A DNA stretch of 13,128 nucleotides from Methanobrevibacter sp. (GCA_017404125.1 JAFRCZ010000021.1:1-13128); one strand, 5' to 3'; shown: positions 5,971 through 13,128, counted from the stretch's first letter. A program made the numbers and translations. The notes: a model not told the origin generated them from the letters alone.

Positions 5971-6666
5971 TTATTCACCTCCCTCATCATCAGAACTTTC
6001 TTCTGGAATAGAACTTCCCTCAGAACTTTCTTCTGGAGCAGAATCCTCTTCAGGATTCTCTTCTAAACTCCTTTGGACATCTTTCTCATACTTTTCATTA
6101 ATATTATCTTGAATGTCCTTGATTTTAGATACCTTTTCCAAGCCTACACCAACATTTTCAATTTCCTCATCTTCCGCTACAATATTTTCAGACAATAATG
6201 ACTTATCTGACAGGTATTGGGCAATGAATGATATTTTCTCTTGAGATATCTTAATAGGCTCATTCAATAAATCACTGGTGTCCACATGCATTTCACCAAC
6301 ATTTCCTGGGTGAATTGTTCCTGCCTCTTCATAAAATGAATAGATTGGACAGAAATCATGACACCAATAGCATACCACACATTTTAAAGGATCCAACTCT
6401 GGAACTTCAGTCTTTACCCATCCTTCCTTAAGCTTTACAGGGTTTTGCAAAGGCTTCATTGTAACTGCACCAGTCGGACAGACATTGGCACAACCACCGC
6501 AACCTATGCATGCTTCTTCATCTACCTTTTTATCAAGTTCCACTGTACCTGTTAAGATAGCATTACGGAGTTCCATATCTGTTACTCTATCTGCAGCAAA
6601 GAGAATTCTTTTGAAATTAGTATAAGCTCCATTAAGCATAATTTTCAATACATCTTTCATTTCCAT
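5971..6666 (-). CDS. ehbL: EhbL, 2[4Fe-4S] ferredoxin subunit with acidic C-terminal tail
   Basis: The protein has about 231 residues. Two complete cluster motifs are present: CIGCGGCANVCP (about residues 53-63) and CVVCYWCHDFCP (about 96-106), like the NuoI/EchF electron-transfer subunit that connects to the small subunit. The second half (from about residue 165) is acidic and low in complexity and ends in a Pro-Glu-Glu-Ser-Ser repeat; it is not needed for the ferredoxin fold. The frame also has TTG at 6669, but ATG at 6666 is the likelier start, with AGGAG 4 nt upstream; ATG at 6660 is possible. It starts 7 bp after ehbK and abuts ehbM. Confidence 0.93.
   Translation of the reverse strand: MEMKDVLKIMLNGAYTNFKRILFAADRVTDMELRNAILTGTVELDKKVDEEACIGCGGCANVCPTGAVTMKPLQNPVKLKEGWVKTEVPELDPLKCVVCYWCHDFCPIYSFYEEAGTIHPGNVGEMHVDTSDLLNEPIKISQEKISFIAQYLSDKSLLSENIVAEDEEIENVGVGLEKVSKIKDIQDNINEKYEKDVQRSLEENPEEDSAPEESSEGSSIPEESSDDEGGE
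5990..6037. repeat. 18-bp direct repeat inside the ehbL tail
   Basis: TCAGAACTTTCTTCTGGA is present exactly at 5990-6007 and 6020-6037, a 30-bp (10-codon) period. It encodes the repeated PEESS-type segment at the EhbL C-terminus, which suggests recent in-frame tandem duplication. Confidence 0.85.
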
Positions 6667-6673
6667 CAAACTC

Positions 6674-8122
6674 CTAATTCACCCTATTAAACTCTCTTTC
6701 GAAGATAAATGATTTGGATGGGCAGATATTCATACAAGCTCCACAATAGATACATTTTTCATCATCTACAACGAATTTCAAGTTTTTATTCTTTGTTCCG
6801 AGATTAACTTCATCACTTGGAATGTCAACTGTATAAATCGCTTCTTCCGGACAGATGTCTTTACACAATCCACATTTTACACATAGGTTTTCATCTATGT
6901 AATTGAATCCGCCAGCAATTTCATATTTGACGCTTGTTGTTTTAGGTATTGCATCTTTAGGACAGTGAATTCCACAGGTTTCACACATGATACATTTATC
7001 CAAATCAACATTGATTGCTCCCTTTCTAAGGGTTATTGCATCTTGCGGACAAAGCTCTGCACATATTCCACATGAAATACAGTCGTCACTCACTTCTCCA
7101 TCCCATGAAATTGTCTGGAAGTTTCTTGCATCTTCATTACAGACATTTACACATTTTCCACAAGATACACAGTATCCAAAGAGCTTATTGTCTTCGCTTT
7201 CAGTTAAAGATGAAACCGGACAGTTATATATTGCTTCAAGACGTTTTGCCTTATTCTCTTCAGTATCCTCATCAAGTGATGGATCATATCTCAAAGCATT
7301 TTCGTTTCTAATGAGTGCTGGGCTATCAAAGCTTTCCTTACATAATCCGCAATTCAAGCAGCTTACAATAGTTCCTTCAACATTTGAATACAATGTATCA
7401 TCTTTAATGCTGCGGACAATCTTAAAGTCCTTAACGCTTAATGCCTCATTTATACAGTTTTCAACACATGCCAAACATAAGGTGCAGATGCTTTTATCAT
7501 ACTCGCCATCCTTTAAAGCGCCAGTAGGACAGACATCTTCACATACTTTACACCCTACACAGTATCCGTCATCCTGAATTATAACCTCTATTGAACGGGT
7601 AGGACAGTAATATGCACATCTTCCACATTTTACACATTTTTCACTGTCAGTACTAATACAGATTCTATCTGCTGTCTTATCGGATTTTACAGGAAGCTTC
7701 ATGCTTTCAATCTTCTTGACTCCTGCACCGAATCCTACTGTATTAGCAACCATTTTCAATGAATTGAGCAAGACTTTCTGCTTGTCTAGAACCAAGTTAT
7801 CAGTATCCACTCTTGCATTCCTGGTACAAACATCCTCACAAACTCCACAACGTGAACAGATACCTTTAACAATTCCTCCCTCAACATGAATGCTTTCTAT
7901 AGGGCAAGTGAACTGACAAACACCACAACCGTTACATTTTGCCCTATCTACAACATATCCTCCGTATTTATTTTTGAATATTGCATGATTCGGACAAGCT
8001 TCGAAGCAAGCACCACAACACATACAGCTAAAAGCTTTATTATCTACAAAGCGTATTGCTTCACTTGGACAATTTCTTATACAATCCCCTTGTCCATCAC
8101 ACTTATTAGTTGTTAAATACAT
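6674..8122 (-). CDS. ehbK: EhbK, polyferredoxin of energy-converting hydrogenase B
   Basis: This 482-residue polyferredoxin carries 13 recognisable C-x2-C-x2-C-x3-C motifs, of which 11 are regular. It likely forms an electron wire between the hydrogenase core and ferredoxin or oxidoreductases. Motif 1 (C8, C14, C18) has Gln11 at the usual second-cysteine position. Motif 2 has an extra cysteine (C33, C35, C36, C39, C43). Motif 8 has C255, C258 and C261, but its fourth ligand would be C301, about 40 residues on, after an acidic insertion. About 50 residues without cysteine (105-154) separate motifs 4 and 5. The ATG at 8122 is preferred: AAGGAGAAG sits just upstream and the cluster region begins at once. 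An in-frame ATG at 8152 would add ten residues. It lies 41 bp after ehbJ. Confidence 0.95.
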   Translation of the reverse strand: MYLTTNKCDGQGDCIRNCPSEAIRFVDNKAFSCMCCGACFEACPNHAIFKNKYGGYVVDRAKCNGCGVCQFTCPIESIHVEGGIVKGICSRCGVCEDVCTRNARVDTDNLVLDKQKVLLNSLKMVANTVGFGAGVKKIESMKLPVKSDKTADRICISTDSEKCVKCGRCAYYCPTRSIEVIIQDDGYCVGCKVCEDVCPTGALKDGEYDKSICTLCLACVENCINEALSVKDFKIVRSIKDDTLYSNVEGTIVSCLNCGLCKESFDSPALIRNENALRYDPSLDEDTEENKAKRLEAIYNCPVSSLTESEDNKLFGYCVSCGKCVNVCNEDARNFQTISWDGEVSDDCISCGICAELCPQDAITLRKGAINVDLDKCIMCETCGIHCPKDAIPKTTSVKYEIAGGFNYIDENLCVKCGLCKDICPEEAIYTVDIPSDEVNLGTKNKNLKFVVDDEKCIYCGACMNICPSKSFIFEREFNRVN

Positions 8123-8163
8123 GATTCTTCTCCTTAATATAAGTAAGACCATTAATCACTCAT

Positions 8164-8445
8164 CTAATGATCTCCTTTCGCTCGTCCTCCTAGTAATGCA
8201 CTACCTATGAAAACACCAAAGATAGTGGCTAAAAATACAGTGGCTATTGGCAAGTCCTGATAAGTGGCAAACTGACCTATATCGTAAGCCATTAAAAATC
8301 CGCCAACAATAAGAGCAATTATTGCACCAATAGTAAATTTGAAACTGTTTTCCTCACTTAAATGGAGTCTTGTACCTACTATGAATCCAAAGATTAAAGC
8401 AATTACAATTGGACCAATTACAATATTAGCTAGAGCAACCATCAT
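8164..8445 (-). CDS. ehbJ: EhbJ, small membrane subunit of energy-converting hydrogenase B
   Basis: This is a 93-residue hydrophobic protein with about three membrane spans (roughly residues 5-24, 36-55 and 66-86) and a short basic/polar end. No catalytic motif is visible. It is identified by its place between the MrpB-like ehbI and the polyferredoxin gene in the conserved order, and it probably helps build the membrane arm. The start ATG overlaps the ehbI stop (ATGA) and follows GGAGGAAGA; the second codon is also ATG (8442) and could serve as the start. Confidence 0.85.
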   Translation of the reverse strand: MMVALANIVIGPIVIALIFGFIVGTRLHLSEENSFKFTIGAIIALIVGGFLMAYDIGQFATYQDLPIATVFLATIFGVFIGSALLGGRAKGDH

Positions 8446-8948
8446 TCTTCCTCCGCTAATTTTTTAAATTGGGAAAATGCAATTACAACTGCACTTAAAC
8501 CAACAAAAACCTTTAATCCTACAGCTATATTTAAATAAGGAACAATTCCTGCATGAGTTACATCTGGATATGAGAATATTGCTGCAATAGCTTGAGGAAC
8601 AACACCATAAAGGTTTCCTCCTACATTATACAAGAATGATCCGGTTAAAGCAAGACCTGCCAAACCGAGCAATACATAAGCCAAAGCACCAATAGATTCT
8701 AAAGCATTGATAAATTTATGGGATAATTTGATTGGACTGCCGTCAACACCATAAACTATTACACAGAATATAATTGCCCCTGCAATCATAGCTCCACCTT
8801 GGAAACCTCCACCAGGAGTTATATGACCTCCCAAAATGGTCATAATTCCTAATGCAATCATGATAATGGCTATTGGGAGAGTCATGATTTTCAATATAGG
8901 GCTGCTGTCATCCTTATTCCAGTTTGGAGATTTTTTTCCTTCCACCAT
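8442..8948 (-). CDS. ehbI: EhbI, MrpB/MnhB-like membrane subunit
   Basis: The protein has 168 residues and about four membrane spans. The signature [21 protein letters not shown] (starting at residue 40) is the conserved GHxxPGGGFxGG motif of the MrpB/MnhB family of Na+/H+ antiporter subunits, also found in Mbh-type hydrogenases. This supports a role in the ion-translocating arm of Ehb. A polar N-terminus of about 18 residues precedes the first span. The start codon shares one base with the ehbH stop (TAATG), so translation is coupled. Confidence 0.92.
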   Translation of the reverse strand: MVEGKKSPNWNKDDSSPILKIMTLPIAIIMIALGIMTILGGHITPGGGFQGGAMIAGAIIFCVIVYGVDGSPIKLSHKFINALESIGALAYVLLGLAGLALTGSFLYNVGGNLYGVVPQAIAAIFSYPDVTHAGIVPYLNIAVGLKVFVGLSAVVIAFSQFKKLAEEE

Positions 8949-9280
8949 TATTCATCATCTCCTTCATCCATATCACTTGCTGCAGCATCTGCATTAATGT
9001 TCTTGTCTAAAATTTTTCCTCTTCCAAATACAAGTAATACAACAAGTACTGCAGTAACTAAAATTAAAGATTCCCCTAATGTATCAAAACCTCTCCAATC
9101 AAATACAACTAAAGTAACCATGTTTGGAGCAAGCTGAGTTCCAATAGCATTATAGACCAAACTGATTCCCGGTTGAATCAATTCCTTAAATCCATATATT
9201 GCATCAAACAGGCTTGCTGCAAAGATAATTGTTGCAAGAGCCATAATGAATGATCTAAGACTGGTAATTTTATCAGACAT
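8948..9280 (-). CDS. ehbH: EhbH, MbhE/MrpA-C-terminal-like membrane subunit
   Basis: The protein has 110 residues and about two to three membrane spans. The motif [14 protein letters not shown] (residues 58-71) matches the [10 protein letters not shown] signature found in MbhE and at the C-terminal end of MrpA. In Mrp and Mbh complexes this region belongs to the sodium-handling part of the membrane arm. The C-terminus is a short acidic stretch after GRGKI. It overlaps the end of ehbG by 8 nt, with GGGGGTTAA before the ATG as ribosome binding site. Confidence 0.91.
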   Translation of the reverse strand: MSDKITSLRSFIMALATIIFAASLFDAIYGFKELIQPGISLVYNAIGTQLAPNMVTLVVFDWRGFDTLGESLILVTAVLVVLLVFGRGKILDKNINADAAASDMDEGDDE

Positions 9281-9608
9281 ATTTTAACCCCCAATAAATT
9301 ACTGCAATTAGAATTCCAAGAGCTATAATAACATAGAATGTCATTTTTTCCAAGGAATCTGATTGTTCAGATTTAATTTTTCCTGCAAGAGGCATATTTG
9401 TAAAGAATAGAATTGCAACTAAAATCACTACAACAACAGAAGCAACAACACTAACGTGTCTTAGGAATAAAGCTGCAAGTATCAATGAAACAAATATCAG
9501 GAATTCAGCAGCTATTGCTCCTGAAACGTTATCCATAGTTGTAGGGTCACGAGAAAGGCTTGATTTTAAGCCCTTAATTGAATCTAGGAATTTTTGGTAT
9601 AAAGCCAT
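9273..9608 (-). CDS. ehbG: EhbG, small membrane subunit of energy-converting hydrogenase B
   Basis: The 111-residue protein begins with a polar stretch of about 30 residues, then has three predicted spans (about 33-50, 53-70 and 90-108). I see no motif that assigns a specific Mrp family, and the name rests on its fixed position between ehbF and ehbH. The start codon overlaps the ehbF stop (TAATG), and GGAGG lies 9 nt upstream. It is likely a structural component of the membrane arm. Confidence 0.85.
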   Translation of the reverse strand: MALYQKFLDSIKGLKSSLSRDPTTMDNVSGAIAAEFLIFVSLILAALFLRHVSVVASVVVVILVAILFFTNMPLAGKIKSEQSDSLEKMTFYVIIALGILIAVIYWGLKYV

Positions 9609-11089
9609 TAGATCAATCCTCCTGCAAATGGAATGAATACATCAGTTACTATATTTGGGAAAATGCCCAATATCAAACAGATTAAAAGCAAAACAGCTAC
9701 AGAAAATACAGTAACTTTTGGAATTTTATCATGAGCAAATTTCAAGTCTTTTGGTTTTGGCTGCAAGTATACTGTATGGAATGCCTTAACAAATGTAAAG
9801 AATATTACAACACTTACAATTATCGCAAGGATAGCAAGTTCAGTGTATCCTGCATCCAAAGCAGCTTGCACAAGCATCAATTTACTTTGGAAACCATTGA
9901 ATGGCGGAACACCTGCAATAGCAAAACCGCCTAGCAATACCATTATTGCCATTTTTGAATCTACAGCAATCAAACCGCCTAACTTTCTGGTATCAGATGT
10001 TTTTGTAAGGTAATAGACAGTACCGAATCCTATGAACAATAATGCGGTTATTACAATTTCATTTGCTGCCTGGAATAAGGCTGCTGCAATGGAATATTGT
10101 GTGCCTATACCAAAACCTAATGCGATGAAACCGAGTTCCCCTACTGCTAAAAATGCTATCATTCTTCTAAAGTCTACCTCCATTGCAGACATTGCAATGC
10201 TTAAAGCCATTGCAAGAATAGCAAATATGATTATTGCTGTATTGAAGTAAGGGATATATGCAAATATCTTATACATTGCAATTCCAAATGCAAGCATGCA
10301 CAATACTGAAAATCCTTGCAATATTGCAGAACCGTTAGGTCTCGCTTTTGAGTAAACAGCTGATTTTATAGTGTGGAATGGAGGCAATCCTGCTGAATAT
10401 AACCATCCAAACAACATTAAAGCAAAACCAATTACCAAACTTGGAGCATATGGATTTACGTAATTATTGCTTATTGCATAAATGATATCGTTAATGTTTA
10501 CTGAACCGATTGTTCCAAGGATAAATGCAATTCCCAATAGAAGCATTGGTCCACCAATAGCACCTAAAATCAAGTATTTTAAAGCTATTTCATAATTGTC
10601 TTCAGTGCTTGATGCTATAATGATACCCACTTGGGTTAAAGCTGTAATTTCAAAGAAAACATACATATTGAAAATATCATTGGACAACATCAATGCAGTT
10701 ACAGATGCTATACCCATAAAGATAAGGTATAAGTAAGGTCCAGACACTTCCTTTTTCTCACTGAAGTATGTTAGAACTGCCAAGAATGCCACAATTCCCA
10801 TAAGGAATATGAAAATTCTTTCAATGTTTTCAAATACATAAACAATACCAGTATTATAGCTTGCTGCAAGAGTGCCAGCTAAATTTGCAGGCAGAGCATT
10901 TGCAAGAAGTGTTGGGTCATGCCCGCCGAAGTACTGAATGCCAACCGCTGCAATAATTGCAATCAAAGGTATGGCAATTGCCACAATAATGGAAATGGCT
11001 TTAACAGCCTTATCTTTTCCACCGAATATATTAACAATCAAAGCAGCTAATATTGGGATTACTACCATTAATGGAATTAGATAATTCAT
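9608..11089 (-). CDS. ehbF: EhbF, antiporter-like (NuoN/NuoL/MrpD-type) membrane subunit
   Basis: The protein has 493 residues and about fourteen membrane spans. It belongs to the proton-conducting antiporter family of complex I and Mrp. Landmarks are [12 protein letters not shown] with the TM5 glutamate E147, [26 protein letters not shown] (H239, K242) near TM7-8, and the late [11 protein letters not shown] with K403 at the TM12 lysine position. By eye, the usual TM7 and TM8 lysines fall on S232 and L263, and the TM11 His/Lys pair on E344/T347 or nearby, so the internal proton path looks altered. It should couple ion flow to the redox module. The ATG overlaps the ehbE stop (ATGA). Confidence 0.93.
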   Translation of the reverse strand: MNYLIPLMVVIPILAALIVNIFGGKDKAVKAISIIVAIAIPLIAIIAAVGIQYFGGHDPTLLANALPANLAGTLAASYNTGIVYVFENIERIFIFLMGIVAFLAVLTYFSEKKEVSGPYLYLIFMGIASVTALMLSNDIFNMYVFFEITALTQVGIIIASSTEDNYEIALKYLILGAIGGPMLLLGIAFILGTIGSVNINDIIYAISNNYVNPYAPSLVIGFALMLFGWLYSAGLPPFHTIKSAVYSKARPNGSAILQGFSVLCMLAFGIAMYKIFAYIPYFNTAIIIFAILAMALSIAMSAMEVDFRRMIAFLAVGELGFIALGFGIGTQYSIAAALFQAANEIVITALLFIGFGTVYYLTKTSDTRKLGGLIAVDSKMAIMVLLGGFAIAGVPPFNGFQSKLMLVQAALDAGYTELAILAIIVSVVIFFTFVKAFHTVYLQPKPKDLKFAHDKIPKVTVFSVAVLLLICLILGIFPNIVTDVFIPFAGGLI

Positions 11090-11451
11090 TTTTCATCCCC
11101 CATCATTTCAGATACGCTTAAGGTTCCATGCTTTCTGTATAAAACCATAGCTAAAGCCAACATCACTGCTAAAGTACTTGCACCAATTACAATACTTGTA
11201 AGAACTAATGCTTGAGGCAAAGGATAAGCGGCATTTGCTGCAAACCAGTCTGCAGTCATGCCTGGCAAGAAGATAGGCACAACACCACCTGCTTTGTAAC
11301 CTAAGCAAATCAGGAACAGATTAACTCCTTCCTCAATGAAAGCAATACCGATAATCTTCTTGATTAGATTATCAATGAAAATTGCTGCAAAAAGTCCTAT
11401 AATTATAAATGCTCCAGAAGCGAATAAAGAAGCCAATTGAAGATCCATCAT
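11086..11451 (-). CDS. ehbE: EhbE, NuoK/MrpC-like membrane subunit
   Basis: The protein has 121 residues and three membrane spans. The signature [18 protein letters not shown] matches the [15 protein letters not shown] motif of MrpC, the Mrp counterpart of Nuo[14 protein letters not shown] in the second span carries the acidic residues typical of this family. It links antiporter-like subunits to the NuoH-like anchor in the membrane arm. GGAGG sits 7 nt before the ATG at 11451; the second codon is also ATG. It begins 2 nt after the ehbD stop. Confidence 0.93.
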   Translation of the reverse strand: MMDLQLASLFASGAFIIIGLFAAIFIDNLIKKIIGIAFIEEGVNLFLICLGYKAGGVVPIFLPGMTADWFAANAAYPLPQALVLTSIVIGASTLAVMLALAMVLYRKHGTLSVSEMMGDEK

Positions 11452-11453
11452 GA

Positions 11454-11687
11454 TTATGCCTCCTCCCTTCTGGTTTTTAAAACAGCCATTGCTATAAATA
11501 CCGGCACAATAGCCCCTTCCACAATAGCTTGGGTTAAAGCCACATCAGGAGCCAGCAAAATCTGGAATAAAAATGCTACACAGAAACCAGAAATACCAGT
11601 TAAAATAGCTGCCTTAAGTAAGTCATTTTGTAAAAGTGCGATAATAGCGCTTAGAACTGCAACAAAAATTACTATATACTCAATCAT
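11454..11687 (-). CDS. ehbD: EhbD, MbhD-like (DUF4040-type) membrane subunit
   Basis: The protein has about 77 residues from the preferred start MIEYIVIF, with two to three membrane spans. [23 protein letters not shown] matches the h-APDVALTEA-x-VG signature of MbhD and the MrpA C-terminal domain. The ATG at 11687 is chosen because GAGG lies 9 nt upstream; the frame stays open to a GTG at 11702, with other ATGs between. It overlaps the end of ehbC by 8 nt. It ends in a short charged tail (KTRREEA). Confidence 0.91.
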   Translation of the reverse strand: MIEYIVIFVAVLSAIIALLQNDLLKAAILTGISGFCVAFLFQILLAPDVALTQAIVEGAIVPVFIAMAVLKTRREEA

Positions 11688-12129
11688 TGCCATCATCCTC
11701 ACTTTTCTCTTCTAAACTTTCATCAATATCTAAAATCTCACTTGAATCCAAATCCTCTTCAGCAGGAGTCTCTACAAGAATATCCTCATCTTCTTCAAGT
11801 ATTTCCTCCTCATCCAATATACTTGGATTAAGTACTGGATTATTAAGAGTATCTTCACTATGGAAATAAGCATTAGCTAATGCATGAGCCAATAACGGAG
11901 CTAGGAATAAATAAATAAGAGCAAATAAAGGCTGGCCTAAAGCAATGAATGCAATTATGCCTGCAACATCAACAATCCCTAAAATATGAATCCTAGCATA
12001 GACTACATTATCCAAGTTTCTATCAATTTTTAAAACACCTGCTACTGCAATCAGTATTAAAAGAGCAGAAATGACAAGTAAAATTGATTGAATAAGACTA
12101 ATCAAACCAGCATCAATCCCAAACATCAT
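11680..12129 (-). CDS. ehbC: EhbC, MrpG/MnhG-like membrane subunit with acidic tail
   Basis: The protein has 149 residues. The first 85 form the MrpG-like part, with about three spans and [21 protein letters not shown] at the place of the family G-h-h-R-x-PD...RhHA motif. The remaining 55 or so residues are strikingly acidic (runs of Glu and Asp from about residue 106 to the end) and are not part of the usual MrpG core. MrpG-type subunits belong to the antiporter module. The ATG at 12129 overlaps the ehbB stop (ATGA) and follows GGAGG; an adjacent ATG (12126) is equally possible. Confidence 0.91.
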   Translation of the reverse strand: MMFGIDAGLISLIQSILLVISALLILIAVAGVLKIDRNLDNVVYARIHILGIVDVAGIIAFIALGQPLFALIYLFLAPLLAHALANAYFHSEDTLNNPVLNPSILDEEEILEEDEDILVETPAEEDLDSSEILDIDESLEEKSEDDGND

Positions 12130-12389
12130 TCAGCCCTCCTCAAAACCGCTGCATAAGCTATTGTTCCAACAATACCTAATAGAAGTAAAGCTAGAGCAAT
12201 ATCTTTGAAAAATCCGATATTATATATTGTACCGACTGTTACAAGTAGCAAAGTAAGTGCTAAAGTAAATGAAGAAGTACCTATAAGTCCCATAGATATA
12301 GATTTATATGTAATAATCCTCAAAGTTGCAATTAGAAATACAATCAATGCAATTATTAAAAAACACTCACAAATCAATAAAATATCCAT
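12126..12389 (-). CDS. ehbB: EhbB, MrpF/MnhF-like membrane subunit
   Basis: The protein has about 87 residues and three membrane spans. FFKDIALALLLLGIVGTIAYA near the C-terminus matches the MrpF pattern (h-x-DIAh-hxhhGFhGThA), and RIITYKSISMGLIG stands where MrpF has its R...GP...DR segment. It is part of the Mrp-like arm. GTGAT precedes the ATG at 12389 with useful spacing; GTG at 12398 and ATG at 12395 are alternative in-frame starts. A spacer of about 90 bp with an 11-bp tandem repeat separates it from ehbA. Confidence 0.9.
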   Translation of the reverse strand: MDILLICECFLIIALIVFLIATLRIITYKSISMGLIGTSSFTLALTLLLVTVGTIYNIGFFKDIALALLLLGIVGTIAYAAVLRRAE

Positions 12390-12432
12390 TATCATCACAT
12401 TCTATGATTATAAATTAAATCAGATTAATAAA

Positions 12433-12454
12433 CATAACAAATTCATAACAAATT
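12433..12454. repeat. Two exact tandem copies of CATAACAAATT in the ehbA-ehbB spacer
   Basis: CATAACAAATT is present at 12433-12443 and 12444-12454. Ten bases of the same motif recur at 12938-12947 upstream of ehbA, and a variant (TATGACAAAT) lies at 12982-12991. On the minus strand the motif reads ATTTGTYATR. Confidence 0.75.
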
Positions 12455-12480
12455 TTAAATTCAATCACTTATTTAAAAAG

Positions 12481-12795
12481 TTATTCTAGCATTCCCTTGA
12501 TATAAGGTTCAAATGGAATAATATCCTTAACGTCTCTTGGAGCAATAACAGCAACTTTAAGAACTTGATTCTCGCTATCCAAGTCTACAGATAAAGTTCC
12601 TGGAGTTAAAGTTATGCTGTTAGCTAAAATTGTTTGAGATATTGGCCTTTTAAGTTCAGTATCAATATCAATCACAATAGGATCAAAGCCATCAGTTTTA
12701 AAGATTCTCAAGGCCATGTCTATTGTAGATTTGATAATCTCTAAAATAAGAACCACTAAATAAGCAATTGCATAATAAATTCTACTTAAAAACAT
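12481..12795 (-). CDS. ehbA: EhbA, MrpE/MnhE-like subunit, first gene of the ehb operon
   Basis: The protein has about 104 residues. An N-terminal hydrophobic span (IYYAIAYLVVLILEIIK) is followed by a soluble domain with ILANSITLTPGTLSVDL, matching the NSITLTPGT signature of MrpE. It lacks the two extra N-terminal spans of longer MrpE proteins. It is the first gene of the ehb cluster. The ATG at 12795 is chosen because GGGGT lies 7 nt upstream; an in-frame ATG at 12828 would add 11 residues but has no ribosome binding site. Confidence 0.88.
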   Translation of the reverse strand: MFLSRIYYAIAYLVVLILEIIKSTIDMALRIFKTDGFDPIVIDIDTELKRPISQTILANSITLTPGTLSVDLDSENQVLKVAVIAPRDVKDIIPFEPYIKGMLE

Positions 12796-12948
12796 TAAAA
12801 ATACCCCATAATGTTTTAAATTAATCATATTTACGATAAATCAAAAATTTCATAAGATTTAGTCTAGAATTTTTTAAAAAAATCATAAAAAATTTATAGA
12901 AATCTTAAGAAAATTTTTAAAAAAATCTTTAACCAATCATAACAAATC

Positions 12949-12963
12949 ATGATAAATTATCAT
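12949..12963. repeat. Perfect 15-bp palindrome ATGATAAATTATCAT
   Basis: The palindrome has seven-base arms around a single central base and lies in the ehbA upstream region. It overlaps a cluster of ATCAT words (12936-12963). Size and symmetry would suit a homodimeric regulator, but AT-rich DNA makes such palindromes easier to find by chance. Confidence 0.55.
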
Positions 12964-12968
12964 AAATA

Positions 12969-13001
12969 TTTGCGGCACTTTTATGACAAATCCTGCGCAA
13001 A
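12969..13001. repeat. GC-containing inverted repeat upstream of ehbA
   Basis: TTTGCGGCA (12969-12977) pairs with TGCGCAAA (12994-13001): eight base pairs with one bulged G, around a 16-base loop. It is the only GC-rich element in this spacer. It sits just downstream of the distal TATA-like candidate on the minus strand, so it could be an operator or a 5' leader hairpin. Confidence 0.55.
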
Positions 13002-13047
13002 AAAAAATATGCAATAAAAGCACCATATAAATTATATATAATGATAG

Positions 13048-13067
13048 TAAAAAAATTAATTTTTTTA
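13048..13067. repeat. Perfect 20-bp A/T palindrome
   Basis: TAAAAAAATTAATTTTTTTA reads identically on both strands. Its T7 tracts on either strand could serve as a bidirectional oligo-T terminator between the ehb region and whatever lies to the right. Confidence 0.5.
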
Positions 13068-13128
13068 ATATATTATAAACAATATTATTTATCATGATTA
13101 TTTATTATAAATCTTTTTATATTTTTCA

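Larger units (their letters stand above)
12796..13128 (-). promoter_or_regulatory. Gene-free upstream region of the ehb operon
   Basis: These 333 bp contain no supportable gene and are extremely AT-rich. They hold two TATA-like candidates for the minus strand: one about 13024-13043 (ATTATATATAATTTATATGG) and one about 12887-12901 (TTTCTATAAATTTTT). The first would give a leader of about 210 nt, the second about 75 nt. Inverted repeats and palindromes are listed separately. Confidence 0.55.

Noticed and set aside
6987..7577. Long open frame of 196 codons on the plus strand
   Set aside because: It lies antisense to the polyferredoxin gene, whose repeated cysteine codons leave the opposite frame open; it has no ribosome binding site and no recognisable domain.
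9731..9934. Small plus-strand frame with several cysteines
   Set aside because: It is antisense to ehbF; its cysteines have no cluster-like spacing and no start signal is present.

Overview
The window is AT-rich archaeal DNA. It is dominated by one minus-strand operon that matches, gene for gene, the energy-converting [NiFe]-hydrogenase B (Ehb) cluster of hydrogenotrophic methanogens. The contiguous order ehbA to ehbQ, the strong GGAGGTGA-type ribosome binding sites, the low GC content and the oligo-T terminators point to a member of the Methanobacteriales, most likely Methanobrevibacter or a close relative. The genus is inferred from recognition, not proven.

Layout from left to right. Positions 1-782 (+) hold the 3' part of a Cas4/Dna2-like (PD-(D/E)XK plus Fe-S) gene whose start lies outside the window. 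It is followed by a convergent spacer. Positions 851-1887 (-) hold azlC and azlD, a two-subunit branched-chain amino acid exporter; azlC has an oddly disrupted 5' end. Positions 2006-2665 (-) hold ehbQ, an ACT-domain protein separated from the rest of ehb by a 233-bp spacer with 17-bp tandem repeats. Positions 2899-12795 (-) hold ehbP to ehbA. Positions 12796-13128 hold no gene; this is the AT-rich upstream region of the operon, with TATA-like boxes, a GC-containing inverted repeat, perfect palindromes and a recurring ATTTGTYATR motif.

How the genes work together. EhbM and EhbN form the hydrogenase small and large subunit core with proximal [4Fe-4S] and [NiFe] sites. EhbL (2[4Fe-4S]) and EhbK (13 cluster motifs) carry electrons to or from ferredoxin. 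EhbO is the NuoH-like membrane anchor. EhbF (antiporter-like) and the Mrp/Mbh-like small subunits EhbA, B, C, D, E, H and I, plus membrane proteins EhbG and EhbJ, form the ion-translocating arm. In methanogens Ehb is known to use an ion gradient to drive reduction of low-potential ferredoxin by H2 for carbon assimilation. EhbP is a small soluble protein of unknown role. EhbQ has an amino-acid-sensing-type ACT domain and lies directly upstream of the amino acid exporter genes, which suggests (inference only) a link between amino acid status and this anabolic hydrogenase.

The less ordinary points are: replaced catalytic-motif positions and a charged insertion in the Cas4-like protein; an in-frame TAA near the start of azlC; acidic low-complexity tails on EhbC and EhbL; a missing ligand and a split cluster motif in EhbK; apparent loss of channel lysines in EhbF; and the repeats in the ehb regulatory spacers. 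No CRISPR array, tRNA, rRNA or insertion sequence was seen.
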